A stretch of 64,000 bases of DNA from Bacillota bacterium (lineage in GTDB: Bacteria > Bacillota > UBA4882 > UBA8346): NCBI GenBank assembly GCA_023401925.1, contig JAEXDA010000049.1:186001-250000 (forward strand), written 5' to 3'. A model generated the notes under the pieces. It worked only from the letters and a program-made list of their open reading frames with translations, did not search any database and had not been told where the DNA came from. Every line of letters begins with the position of its first letter. Positions within the stretch are counted from its first letter, which is position 1. A program made the translations under genes and the position numbers. Shown here piece after piece: positions 34,392 through 43,800 of this stretch.

Positions 34392-34552
34392 AGGGTCTGT
34401 TGCAAAATAAGATTTATCGATAGAGAAATACAATATATGCAAAGCTAACGCATTATTTATGGTATATATTGTATTTCTCATTGATTTTAATCACTTTTGC
34501 AACAGCCTCTTTTCCATCTGTGCCGCGCCCTACCCCGCGTATTCCCGGCACA
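34392..34552 (-). ncRNA. tail-module leader RNA, copy 2, with palindromic terminator
   Basis: The H4 hairpin (TGTGCCG..CGGCACA, 34519-34552) is followed on the minus strand by a ~120-nt palindrome. The palindrome has outer arms GGCTGTTGCAAAA / TTTTGCAACAGACC, a 16-bp inner stem GAGAAATACAATATAT, and a final TTATTTTTT. The palindrome takes the place of the H5 terminator in other copies. Its outer arms also look like insertion-sequence or MITE ends, so a MITE may have been recruited as terminator. This copy lacks clear H1/H2. Confidence 0.55.
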
Positions 34553-34621
34553 TAAACCCGGGGCCTTCTCGAAATCCTCAGCCCCACTCTCGGAACAAAA
34601 TAAGGAGGAACTTAGTTATTT

Positions 34622-34692
34622 AACAAATCCGTCCAATGATTGCTGGCCTCTGTAACGTTAATTGGTGTTGCCATTCTATGGACGAATCTATT
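34622..34692 (-). ncRNA. conserved 14-bp hairpin leader, copy 2
   Basis: AATAGATTCGTCCA pairs over 14 positions (three G-T) with TGGACGGATTTGTT. The loop again contains an ATG and a GGCAACACCAATT stretch nearly identical to copy 1 at 27138. The frame from that ATG ends after 20 codons, while in copy 1 it runs 91, so the peptide is not conserved but the hairpin is. Confidence 0.6.
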
Positions 34693-34719
34693 AAGCTGAA
34701 ATGATTTGATAGAAAACAA

Positions 34720-34870
34720 GCCGCCTTATTCGTAAACCAAATAAAGCAGCTAAATTTGATTGTGCCGCGCCCCACCCTACGCTCTATCTGGCACATAAGA
34801 CCCTCCCAAAAAAACTTGGGCTCACCGCTAAAAAAGGAAAACCGCCCAGGAATTTCCCAGTGCGGTTTTT
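34720..34870 (-). ncRNA. tail-module leader RNA, copy 3
   Basis: H2 (AAAACCGC/GCGGTTTT, then CCTTTTTT, near 34838-34869), an H3 CCCAA/TTGGG hairpin, and H4 (TGTGCC..GGCACA, 34761-34795) are followed by H5 (GCTGCTTTATT / AATAAGGCGGC, 34720-34750) and TTGTTTT. H5 keeps pairing through G-T changes relative to copy 4. An H1-like GGGGCTTTTT segment lies further upstream near 34919. The remainder of 34259-34947 holds copy 2, the 14-bp hairpin and no gene I accept. Confidence 0.6.
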
Positions 34871-34947
34871 GGTTGATTTACCATTCTCGATACACTATGA
34901 CTTTGAAGAAATTGGCGTCAAAAAGCCCCACAGTTTTTAATCAATAG

Positions 34948-35190
34948 TCACACCAAACCTGGAAACTCACTAACGTATCGGATTTGGAAATCAGGAAATT
35001 CCTCCACAATTTGAATCTTATAATCGGGATACTCTCCAACCAGTTGCCATTTACCGGGACCATCAGGGAGTTCCTCTACAATTTGCACTTTTAAATCGGG
35101 AAAACTATCGACCACTCGGACCCGGTAATCGGGAAAATCGTTAACCAGTTGAATCTTACCAAAAATCTCACTTAAATTGACTCTCTTCAT
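34948..35190 (-). CDS. 80-residue beta-repeat protein
   Basis: The protein is built of six ~11-residue units with the pattern [KYV]-[IV]-[QR]-x-V-x-[DES]-[FLY]-P-[DG] (GKIQLVNDFPD, YRVRVVDSFPD, LKVQIVEELPD, KWQLVGEYPD, YKIQIVEEFPD, FQIRYVSEFPG). Each unit would be a beta strand and a turn, giving a small beta-sheet or solenoid. An AGGAGCGG ribosome site lies before ATG 35190. I recall similar small proteins in other bacteria but no known function. It lies alone between two leader RNA copies, so it is controlled like a tail module. Confidence 0.75.
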   Translation of the reverse strand: MKRVNLSEIFGKIQLVNDFPDYRVRVVDSFPDLKVQIVEELPDGPGKWQLVGEYPDYKIQIVEEFPDFQIRYVSEFPGLV

Positions 35191-35213
35191 GAAACCGCTC
35201 CTTTACAAAATAA

Positions 35214-35426
35214 CCGCCTTATTCTACTTTAAATAAAGCGGAATTATCTTGTGCCCCGCCCCACCCTGCGTATTTCCTGGCACATCATACCCGCCTAGTC
35301 CAAAAAGGCCCGCCATAGTCCAATAAAATTCTTTATAAAAAAACCGCTCTCGGGAGTTTCCGGTGCGATTTTCTTATCGGATGCTAATAATATATCACGG
35401 TTTTAGGGCTTTTTGGTGCCCTAAAA
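35214..35426 (-). ncRNA. tail-module leader RNA, copy 4 (most complete)
   Basis: H1 TTTTAGGGC/GCCCTAAAA is a perfect 9-bp stem with the ACCAAAAA loop (35401-35426). H2 ATCGC/GCGGTTTTTTT (35337-35372) and H4 TGTGCC..GGCACA with AGGGTGGGGCG (35250-35284) follow. H5 CCGCTTTATT/AATAAGGCGG (35214-35241) is then followed by TTATTTT. It aligns with copy 1 over about 200 nt. A TTGGAT-N17-TATTTA promoter-like pair lies just upstream near 35460-35490. Between 35427 and 35530 nothing else is seen. Confidence 0.65.
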
Positions 35427-35530
35427 GTGCCCCAACAAAACTCGTTTAACTGCATAAATATCAATTTTTGTTGATAATCCAAGATATTTTTGAAATTCCC
35501 ATTAGAACCAGGTAGCTTTTCAAAAAACAG

Positions 35531-35776
35531 TCAAGGATATCCATTAAATCCTTGAACAACCTTGGAATTCGGACGGTAGGAATCTTCCGCCAATCCTTCG
35601 CCCCCTCCGCCGCCCAACCAATACAGTCCCACCAGGAATGTAAATAAGATTAAAATACCGAAACCATCATCCCAAATTTTCTGTTTCATTGCTTCAACCT
35701 CTTGTTTAATAGATTGGACTTTGTAAAAGTAACCCTTTACAGTTAAGTCTCGCCAATCATTCCCAATTCCTGACAA
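35531..35776 (-). CDS. small membrane protein (possible lysis accessory)
   Basis: In this 81-residue protein an N-terminal helix (YKVQSIKQEVEAMKQKI) leads into one membrane helix (FGILILFTFLVGLYWLGG) and a polar tail with five glycines. It overlaps the end of the lytic transglycosylase gene by 34 nt. The architecture suggests a holin- or spanin-like helper, or a membrane anchor for the transglycosylase. No family is recognised. Confidence 0.55.
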   Translation of the reverse strand: MSGIGNDWRDLTVKGYFYKVQSIKQEVEAMKQKIWDDGFGILILFTFLVGLYWLGGGGGEGLAEDSYRPNSKVVQGFNGYP

Positions 35777-36351
35777 CGATAGGCTTCCATCATCACCTTG
35801 ACTCTTCGAATATAAGCTTTCGTCTCTTCCGGCATAAATTTGCCCACCCTTTCGGGACCGGCATTATAGGCCCATATGGCTCCATCGATCGTTTTAAACT
35901 GCTTAAATTGTTCTTTTAAATAATAAGCCCCAAACCTTATATTGGTTCGAATATCAAAGGGATCGGCCAGGCCGTGTTCCCAACTGATTTGCATTAAGCC
36001 GTAACAATCGGCGGAACTGATGGCATATTGCCGGTATTCGCTTTCGATCCCAATAATAATGGCTACCATTACCGGATCCCAGGTTTTCATGATTTCCCCG
36101 TATATCTTTTCATCATTACAACCATAGAAAGCCATAATTCGCTTTACTGTTTTTACTTTCGCGACCTCTTGTTGCAACTGATTCATCTGCTTTTTTTGCT
36201 GATCAAGCCGTTGCTGAAGTTTCTGAACCCGGATTTCTTTCTCTTGGTAACAGGATAATCCCCAAATGATCATGCTGATAATTAGGAGCCACTTCAAAAT
36301 ATGAAGCTTCGTCTTGAGGTAATCATTGAGCAATTTTTCGGTTTGATTCAT
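35743..36351 (-). CDS. membrane-anchored lytic transglycosylase
   Basis: This is a 202-residue protein. An N-terminal membrane helix (ILKWLLIISMIIWGLSCY) is followed by a Q/K-rich coiled coil (LQQRLDQQKKQMNQLQQEV) and a Slt/MltC-like domain. The domain has IGIESEYRQYA with the catalytic glutamate, GLMQISWEHG, NIRFGAYYLKEQ and WAYNAGPERVG. It cuts peptidoglycan without water. Its position between eCIS cargo and the F-type module suggests it opens the wall during assembly or release, or has been carried with the cargo. Confidence 0.88.
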   Translation of the reverse strand: MNQTEKLLNDYLKTKLHILKWLLIISMIIWGLSCYQEKEIRVQKLQQRLDQQKKQMNQLQQEVAKVKTVKRIMAFYGCNDEKIYGEIMKTWDPVMVAIIIGIESEYRQYAISSADCYGLMQISWEHGLADPFDIRTNIRFGAYYLKEQFKQFKTIDGAIWAYNAGPERVGKFMPEETKAYIRRVKVMMEAYRCQELGMIGET

Positions 36352-36726
36352 TCAATCATCCCATCCTTTCAAATGATATAGGCGCATAAATGCCTGCATC
36401 TGCTCTCAACATCTTAAAAAGATCTTCAAAAATATTTTTTCCCTACTTAGAAAATACTTTAGTATGCCGACAATCTGGTATAGACCTAACTCGCGTGTCC
36501 TCGGACACAAGCTCTTCCCGTTGCGGGAAGAGTAATCGATGATTCTGGGGCCAAAAATCTTTTAGGGATCAACGGCTTCGAACTTAAAGTTCGCGGTTAC
36601 TCTTCCATATGAAACCGCTCAATAGAAAAAATAAAGGCAGCACCGTCATGATTGAAGCGCAGACCTTCGGTTAAAATATTTCTTTGAGGGAAATTGCTGC
36701 AAGCGATTAAGGCTGCTTGGCCTAAT
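36352..36726 (-). other. intergenic region with strong hairpins
   Basis: No gene is seen in this 375-bp gap. It contains three neat hairpins: GTGTCC/GGACAC and CTCTTCCCG-TTG-CGGGAAGAG (about 36497-36532), and CGAACTT-A-AAGTTCG (about 36578-36592). None is followed by a T-tract on the minus strand. A weak TTGTCG-N17-TAAGTA pair near 36450-36480 may be a promoter for the transglycosylase. Confidence 0.45.
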
Positions 36727-38712
36727 CTAATAATAGTACATATAATCTCCACGCGCTCCACGCGCTTTTGAGATTTCATCTTTCATCCGCCGACTGCGCA
36801 CTGACTCCCGTTCCAGTCTTTGGGACTTTTCTTCAGGTGTCTCATTCAATTCCCGGAAAAGGTCAAAAATGATCAATGCCGTACTCATCCAATCATTAAC
36901 TCCCTGATTTTTGGGGATGTTTCGTATTTCCAACACCGCCAGGTTGTTTCTTTGATCACGAGGGTTATAATCAGGATTTTTGAAAGCCCCTAAAGAAGTG
37001 GAATTAAGTGCTTCTAATGTTTTACTTCCCTGAGAAAGCCGGTCGAAAGGCAATGTGGTCGATGCATCTACGGGAGTCCCCTTAATAATTGACTCAATCC
37101 ACTCGGAACGCGATGGGCCGGGAAGAGGTTTCTCTTCTTGCATAAAACCGCCCGCAAAGAGTCGGCCATCTTTTAACCCACTGATATAAAAAATCATCTC
37201 TGTGGTAAATAATTTCTTTTCCTCGGGTGTAAGTAACTGATAGAGCGCATAAATATTGGTACGCGACATCAAAGTGGCAATGGCCTTAGTATAAGGTAAT
37301 GCTTTTTGATTAATGTTACCGATATGAAGATAGCTTATAACAAGAGCCAATAAACCTTGTAAATTTCCCGTAGTTTTTCTAAATTGGCCGACCGGGATAC
37401 CATATTCCCGCTGAAATTCTTCAGATTTACCCGATTCATTTGCAAATTCCTCAATTTCTTTCAACCACTCTTCAACTTGTTGCTTTGCTTTTGTCAAAAA
37501 CGCCAAGCAAATGAGGCTCTCCGCGCCTACACTATAGCTTATTTCTTGGATATTGTATCCCTGTTCCTGCAGTATCGTTAGGAAAGGCAAAGTTATTGCT
37601 TCATAAGTTTCTTTTTTTAACTTGTATTCGAATTCGTCATTATCTTGGTCTCCGGTTTTTTTCAATTCGGGAGGAAGATGCTGAGCCTCAAAAGTACTAC
37701 TCCCCTTAAGGTGCTCCAATTTTACGTTTACCATTTTATCAATTAGATAGGGTATTTTATCAAGCTTGACACCACCGGTTGCTTGCGGGGCAGCGGTGAC
37801 TTTATCAACCTGAATACCTAACGTATGCAAAACGATATCTTTTTTCGCATATTGGTTGGCAGATCCCAAAGATGGTTCCACATCTTTGAGCTTTCCGCTC
37901 CCCAGTGGGGAGGCCCTTTGAGTAAGCTCTGCCATTTTGTAGGCCCAGCATACTATCTGGTGCATTACCTCAATTAACTTCTCACGCCCTGAATCATTAT
38001 CATCTACCTCTTTCGTTACAAACTCCACCTTACTATTATCCGACTTAATTGCCCATCCCCCATCTTTACTCTCAAATACGGTGACTCCATAAGGAACTTT
38101 ATACTGAGGTTTTGGAGTTTCTGTCACAATTTGAACTGCAGTTTCAAACTCAAAACCGACCTTGGGTTGAATAATGGATGAGTCGGCTAAAGTCTCAGGA
38201 ATTGCTAAGTCTTTAGCAACCGCTTGATGCCTTGATTGTCCCAGAGCCTCCCCCCTCTCGTCCGCTTCCCGTTCCAATCCGGCATCATCATTTACCTCCA
38301 CGCCTTTCATCTGAAAGGTCGACTTTACTCTGCCCTGCATCTGCTGAATCACATGCCAAGCTTCATGAGGCAAATGCTTCTCTTGTCCGGGTGCAACATG
38401 GATATCCGTCCCTGGAGTATAGGCTAATGAATGCATCTGGGCAGGTTTGAAAGAGTTATAATGGACGCGGACATCATTCATAGAAAAACCCGAAAGGTAT
38501 TCCAAGCCGGTTTTCAGGTTGTCCGGCAAACCAGTGTAATTTGCTTGTTTTTGGATGGGTTCTGTATGCTCTGATTCTTCATTGACTGAGTTTGCTCGCA
38601 CAGTAGTGGCGGATGGTAAAATAAAATCGATACCGTTATTTTTTTTGGTTTGAATCAAACTATTGATCGATACGTAATTGCTAGTTTTACTCTGACTCTC
38701 CGCATAAATCAT
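36727..38712 (-). CDS. eCIS effector 3: DUF4157 protein with amidoligase-like C-terminus
   Basis: This is a 661-residue protein. Residues 1-25 carry the shared cargo signal (YAESQSK, VSINSLIQTKK). Residues ~65-150 are DUF4157 with the metallopeptidase motif HEAWH and a downstream EREAD. The large C-terminal region starts KVGFEFETAVQ and has SDNSKVEFVT, a QATGGVKLD stretch and late LAVLEIRNI, an order reminiscent of carboxylate-amine ligase/amidoligase folds (low certainty). It ends in a charged tail. No immunity gene follows, unlike the other two cargo genes. It is 18 bp from the AAA+ gene, so both are probably one transcript. Confidence 0.72.
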   Translation of the reverse strand: MIYAESQSKTSNYVSINSLIQTKKNNGIDFILPSATTVRANSVNEESEHTEPIQKQANYTGLPDNLKTGLEYLSGFSMNDVRVHYNSFKPAQMHSLAYTPGTDIHVAPGQEKHLPHEAWHVIQQMQGRVKSTFQMKGVEVNDDAGLEREADERGEALGQSRHQAVAKDLAIPETLADSSIIQPKVGFEFETAVQIVTETPKPQYKVPYGVTVFESKDGGWAIKSDNSKVEFVTKEVDDNDSGREKLIEVMHQIVCWAYKMAELTQRASPLGSGKLKDVEPSLGSANQYAKKDIVLHTLGIQVDKVTAAPQATGGVKLDKIPYLIDKMVNVKLEHLKGSSTFEAQHLPPELKKTGDQDNDEFEYKLKKETYEAITLPFLTILQEQGYNIQEISYSVGAESLICLAFLTKAKQQVEEWLKEIEEFANESGKSEEFQREYGIPVGQFRKTTGNLQGLLALVISYLHIGNINQKALPYTKAIATLMSRTNIYALYQLLTPEEKKLFTTEMIFYISGLKDGRLFAGGFMQEEKPLPGPSRSEWIESIIKGTPVDASTTLPFDRLSQGSKTLEALNSTSLGAFKNPDYNPRDQRNNLAVLEIRNIPKNQGVNDWMSTALIIFDLFRELNETPEEKSQRLERESVRSRRMKDEISKARGARGDYMYYY

Positions 38713-38730
38713 TCATATCCTCTCCCGTTC

Positions 38731-40080
38731 CTATACCGTTCTCCCCAATTTGGCGTATTCTCGCCGGATACCATCCATCAAGTCATTATAAGTAATCTTT
38801 GCCCCATCATTGGCCACAGTCATCAAGGTAGCATAACGGACCACATTGATAATAGAGCCTCCGGCAATGTCATATTTTTGAGCGATTTCTTTCAAGTCAA
38901 TCGTTTTTTCCAGGGTCACTTTAGGGGAAAAAGCGCCCTGCCATAACTGCAGCCGTTCCATCTCACCCGGCACCGGGAAATGAATAACCGATTGAAAACG
39001 CCGGGTAAAGGCTTCATCCATGTTGGACTTTAAATTCGTTGCCAGGATGACAATGTTCTCACAAACTTCGATCCGCTGCAATAAAAAGGCCGTCTCCTGA
39101 TTGGCGAAACGGTCGTTGGCAGTGCCGATGCTGGTTCGTTTGCCGAATAAGGAGTCCGCTTCATCAAAAAACAAGATCCAGTCGTGGCTTTCGGCCGCGC
39201 TAAAGATCTTTTCCAGGTTCTTCTCGGTTTCGCCGATATACTTGGATACGAGTTGGGAAAGATCCACCCGGTATACCGGCTTACCCACTTTTTTGCCGAA
39301 GAGCGCGGCGGTTAATGTTTTACCGGTCCCCGCCGGACCGTAAAATAACGCCCGGTATCCGGGTTGGATGTTTTTCGCCATCTGCAAATCCTCGATCAGC
39401 TTTTGTCCATGCTCCGGCCAGATCAGGAGTTCTTTAAGCTGGACTACGGTTGATTCCGGGAGGATCAGATTCTCCCACTCCATGAAAGTAGTAAGGCGCC
39501 GGGCCGGAAAGTTGGCGCTGTATTCATGCTGTATATCTTCGCCGCCTAAAATCAGGCTCAAAGCATTCTCGCTCAATGCCAATTGCTTGTGGAAAGCCGG
39601 ATTGCCTTCTTCCGTGCGGACCTCCCGGAGAATATTCCCCCCGTATAGTTTACCCTGGGGATTAAATAACTCCATATACCCCAACTGTTGACTAATCCCT
39701 GGCCCGCCCAAAAGGAAAAGAGCTGTTTTCAATGTAGGAATAAACCCGTTAAAACCGCGGCTCCCAATCCCTCCCACTTCAGTATAGACTCTTTCAATCC
39801 CGTCATGCCGGTTCAAAAGAGAATCCAACAATTCCGGTTGAACCTCGGGGGCCAAAGCTAATACCAGCACCAGGCGCTCCTCGGGAGTTAAGTCATATTT
39901 CTGTAGAAAATCGGCATAAAAAATCCCTGCTTCGCTTAAATCCAAAGCAGGGGGAGTTAGTTCAACGGGTTGTTCCGGGATGTCCCGGTTGATCAAGTTT
40001 TTGATCCGCTGAATAATGATGGCTTGAAGCCATAGTGAATCTTGTTCTATCAATCTAGCATTTTGGTCTAATGATGACAT
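38731..40080 (-). CDS. AAA+ ATPase, Pvc15-like
   Basis: This is a 449-residue protein. An N-terminal regulatory domain of about 220 residues precedes an AAA+ core with Walker A GPAGTGKT, Walker B ILFFDEAD, sensor-1 region IVILATN and arginine finger TRRF. This is the ATPase kept in almost all eCIS loci (Pvc15/Afp15), where it is needed for particle assembly or cargo loading. It stands between effector 2/immunity and effector 3, in keeping with a loading role. Confidence 0.9.
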   Translation of the reverse strand: MSSLDQNARLIEQDSLWLQAIIIQRIKNLINRDIPEQPVELTPPALDLSEAGIFYADFLQKYDLTPEERLVLVLALAPEVQPELLDSLLNRHDGIERVYTEVGGIGSRGFNGFIPTLKTALFLLGGPGISQQLGYMELFNPQGKLYGGNILREVRTEEGNPAFHKQLALSENALSLILGGEDIQHEYSANFPARRLTTFMEWENLILPESTVVQLKELLIWPEHGQKLIEDLQMAKNIQPGYRALFYGPAGTGKTLTAALFGKKVGKPVYRVDLSQLVSKYIGETEKNLEKIFSAAESHDWILFFDEADSLFGKRTSIGTANDRFANQETAFLLQRIEVCENIVILATNLKSNMDEAFTRRFQSVIHFPVPGEMERLQLWQGAFSPKVTLEKTIDLKEIAQKYDIAGGSIINVVRYATLMTVANDGAKITYNDLMDGIRREYAKLGRTV

Positions 40081-40121
40081 TTGGTTCCTCTCCGTAACAA
40101 TAAATATAATAACTAGTCTAA

Positions 40122-40805
40122 TTATACTTTGGATTTCATTCGTTCAAATCTTTCAAAATACTCACTAAAGTCTTCATCCGGAAATAACATCGTTAAATAT
40201 GGCAAACGTTCATTCAATTCCTCTTCAAGATTAAAATCCACCTCATCAAAACTTAAATCGGAAAAAAGATATTCCCAAAAATGCAACCCTCTGGTTTTCA
40301 AGATATGTTCCATATACTCCGGGTAGGAAATACTTAATTGAATCGGTTCTTCTGCCGCAGGCACCCAGTAAACATTAGGCGCAACTTGTCCATCGTTCAC
40401 TTTTACAGCAGCCATATCTCCTGATGCTGAACGAAAATCAAAAAAACGATATCCTTGTTTCAGTAATTTTGCCTCATGAGGTGGAACATTATCTTTATCA
40501 AAAGTGGTTAGAGGATTAAGAAACATTCTGGAAAAATTCCAAACATACATCTCTCCACCGGTTTCGAAATATTCACCAAAATCAATAGACCAGTTTAATT
40601 TTAAATTCTCCAACGAAAAAATATATGGGTAAAATTCTTCTGGTACTTTAACTTTATAATCAGTTTCTACTCGGAGAATTCTTTTTTTTATTCTATCTTC
40701 AGGTAACTCTTCAAAATCCTCTGATATTCCTTTTATTATAACTTTCTTTGTATTCTTAAGCCCTTCAAATGTTTCGAAAACTCTTTTTTCAAAAATCTGA
40801 TACAT
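40122..40805 (-). CDS. SUKH-like immunity protein for effector 2
   Basis: The protein is about 227 residues from ATG 40805, which has GAGGTGAT 8 nt upstream. A TTG at 40826 overlapping the toxin stop gives a longer but less likely form. The core (VPEEFYPYIFSLENLKLNWSIDFG, then ETGGEMYVW) has the SMI1/KNR4 (SUKH) pattern. SUKH proteins are known immunity partners of nuclease toxins. Being immediately downstream of a nuclease-tipped effector, it should protect the producer. Confidence 0.72.
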   Translation of the reverse strand: MYQIFEKRVFETFEGLKNTKKVIIKGISEDFEELPEDRIKKRILRVETDYKVKVPEEFYPYIFSLENLKLNWSIDFGEYFETGGEMYVWNFSRMFLNPLTTFDKDNVPPHEAKLLKQGYRFFDFRSASGDMAAVKVNDGQVAPNVYWVPAAEEPIQLSISYPEYMEHILKTRGLHFWEYLFSDLSFDEVDFNLEEELNERLPYLTMLFPDEDFSEYFERFERMKSKV

Positions 40806-40822
40806 GTATATTATCACCTCAC

Positions 40823-43800
40823 TCAAAAATAAAAGTATCTTTTTACATAAGAATTATTTATTGAATTTCTTTGCTCTGAAGATAACCCTTCAACCCTATC
40901 AAAAATATCGTCAACCTTTTTAAAAATACCATTCTCAATCCGTTCCTCAATGATCAATTCAGCTTTTGTTCGAGATATCTTCAAGGCGTTGCGAACTTTT
41001 TTAGAATCAGTTTCTTGATTAATGTTAATTGTCTCTACCTTAAATACCGGCGGACTTACAGATTGATTCACTTCTTTTTGAACCTTGGTATCTTTTTCCC
41101 ATTTCCCTCCTTTATTTGTGACATAATATCCCCATTGTACTTTGATACTCGATATAAAATCTTGATATTCCTCATCCTTATTATAAGTTAAATGCACCTC
41201 ATACCAAATCAGATCCTGTTTTCCACCTATTGCTTCTTTGGCGGGTTGCTCGACATGATCCCTCAAGGTAGAATTAAGTTTCGCCTCGCCGGGAGTCAGA
41301 TTGGAATCGGTAGCATAACCCCCAAGACATTCCGGGATGAGGTGCATTTTAACAAAAGTCCCTCCCCGGCCATTAGTTAATTCATATTCTTCTATTTTGT
41401 CCCATCCAAGTAATTTTCCTGAATGTGCCCCTGCTGTTGAACCTTTAGCAAAACCATTTATCTTATTCAGAAAAGCTACTTTCGTTTCTTCTGCGGCTTT
41501 TACATTATTTACAAATGGTGGATAAATTACCGGTGGAAATTCTTTATTTTCGTCGTTAATTTGTATATATGACAATGTTTCTGCTAAATCTAACAATAAT
41601 TGTTTTAATTCAGAAAAACCTTCTTCCTGTTTTTCCTTATTAGAAACGTCATTATTCAATCGTTTACCGATTATTTTATCTGGTAATTCCTCTTGAAGAA
41701 TTTTTATTCGAGAAAAAATCTTTTCCGCATTGTCAACGTACTTTATATCTTTAGGATTCTTCCTATCTCTGGCCTTTTTTAAGAATTCCGCTATAGCAAT
41801 CGGTTTTGATTGTACAATTAATGTTGCATTTTTCCCTTCTCCCTCAAAAAATAAAGCGTGTTTCTCTCCATCTATGGACGTGAAACCCTTTCTAACCTTC
41901 CACCACTCGGTAAAACTGCTAACCTTCTCCTTAACCCCTTCAACAACAGTCTTTCCTGTTTCCTTTACCTTCCCAATCAGCTCTTTCGCCTTCCCCACAA
42001 TAAACCCGACCACTTTCCCGACGACTTTATCAATGGGTCCCCGAATTTTCTGAATTATCTCTTTGATCTTCGCCGCAATTCCGCCAATTCCTACCAGGTT
42101 TGCCAAAAACCCGATCGCCACCGGTAAAGCTTTGGCCAAGGAATTCTCCACTGCAGCCACTGCTTTTGCAAGATTACCCCCGGCGATCTCGGCGATGGAG
42201 TTAAAGACCGAGTTGACGAAGGCGGCGATCTGTTTGGCCCGTTCGATGAAAAATTGTATCATATTATAAATCGTGATAATGGCCTGGATAATCGCCCCCA
42301 CCGGGTTGAACATGCTGATTAGTTTTTCTACCGCTTTCCCAATAACTGTGTTCCGTAACCAAGTAATAAAGGTATCAAAAAAGAGAGCTCTTAGCTCTCC
42401 CAAAAATTCTTCCGCCATATCCATCAAGGCGATTGGGCCTTTGGTAATGAAGTCCCCCACAAAGGCGATGCCTTTTTCCACTTGGGCCATAACTTTTTCA
42501 GCTGTGGGGCCCAAACCTTTGACCACCTGGGCCCGGATAGCCCGCCAGGTAACTCCGAGAATCTGCGCCATCAGGTTAAAAATCCCCGTCAGGTTTAGCT
42601 TCTCCGGCAAAATAATCCCGGCATTGCCTAAAGTACCCAAGATCCAGTCGCCGAGGCCTTTTTGGAGGTGCGTCCCGATGTGGGCGACAAAATTCCCCAA
42701 ACCACCGCGGACCGCATCGATTAAGTTTGTGAGGAATCCTATCGGGTCGCTGATAATCTTTTGCAAAACCCCTTTTCCTTTATTGAGGATCCCCATAATC
42801 TTCTTCCCCGCCGATCCGGCCAAAGTCATGGCCCCTTCAAAAATAAAATCCATCAGTTTCGGCCCGGCCTTGCTAACAAAATTTTTGATCCTAGTAATCG
42901 GTGCCAGAAAAATAGATTTGATCTTGTTAAAGGTTTCTTCCGGACTGAGTAAAGCCTTTACGGCATTACCGGCAGCATTCACGACCCTTTTGGCGCCTTT
43001 GACCAGACCGCCCCAAAACCCCTCATCCTTGGGTTTTTGGGCTGAAGGAGCGCCGAAAATCCCTTGCCAGGCCTGGGTAAACATATTTTTAATGGCCACG
43101 AAACTAAGATTCATTTTTTGAAATTCTTCCTTAAACCAGGCGATGGCCTTGGAAATAATCCGCGCTTTTTCCAGATTTTCAAAAAGGAGCGCCCCGCCGG
43201 GGATGAATCCCATCACCGCTTTGACCACAGCAACGGCATCTCCTTTAACGGCCTGACCACTCAAGGGGTCGCGCCCAATTACCAGGGCCAGGAGATCATA
43301 GCCGGGAAGATTCCTTACCAAAGCGCCGATTTTCTCCAAAATCCAGTTGGAATCCTTCTCCTTTGGGGTTTCAGCTTTGGATTCCGGTTTGGCGGCCAAT
43401 TGCACGCTGTCCCCGCCCTTTAGGTTCAACCCGGAACTTACATTGACCTTCGTCTCCGGTTGTCGGGGATCGTTCACTGCCTTATCGGCAGTGGCGTCCG
43501 CTTCCCGCTCATAATGATCCCGCTCCGCCGGGACTTGCAACTGGTATTGCAACCCCGGTATGGTTTGCTGCTGCTTGACATGGGTGAGCTCATGGGCAAT
43601 CAGATGATCGCCCGTGGTTGTGTCCGGATTATACTCCCCCTGATTAAAATAGATGTCTTGCCCGCTTGTAAAGGCTCTGGCTCCTAAATCTTCAGATATG
43701 ACGCCAGCCTGCCCGTCCCGGTGAATTCGGACATTTTGCAAGTCCATCCCCAGGGCCGGCTCCATCTTGGCCTGAACCCTACCGGGCAGCGGTTCGCCGT

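Noticed and set aside
42273..43121. 282-residue + strand ORF
   Set aside because: Lies antisense inside the effector 2 gene; composition mirrors the coding strand and no ribosome site or family is seen.
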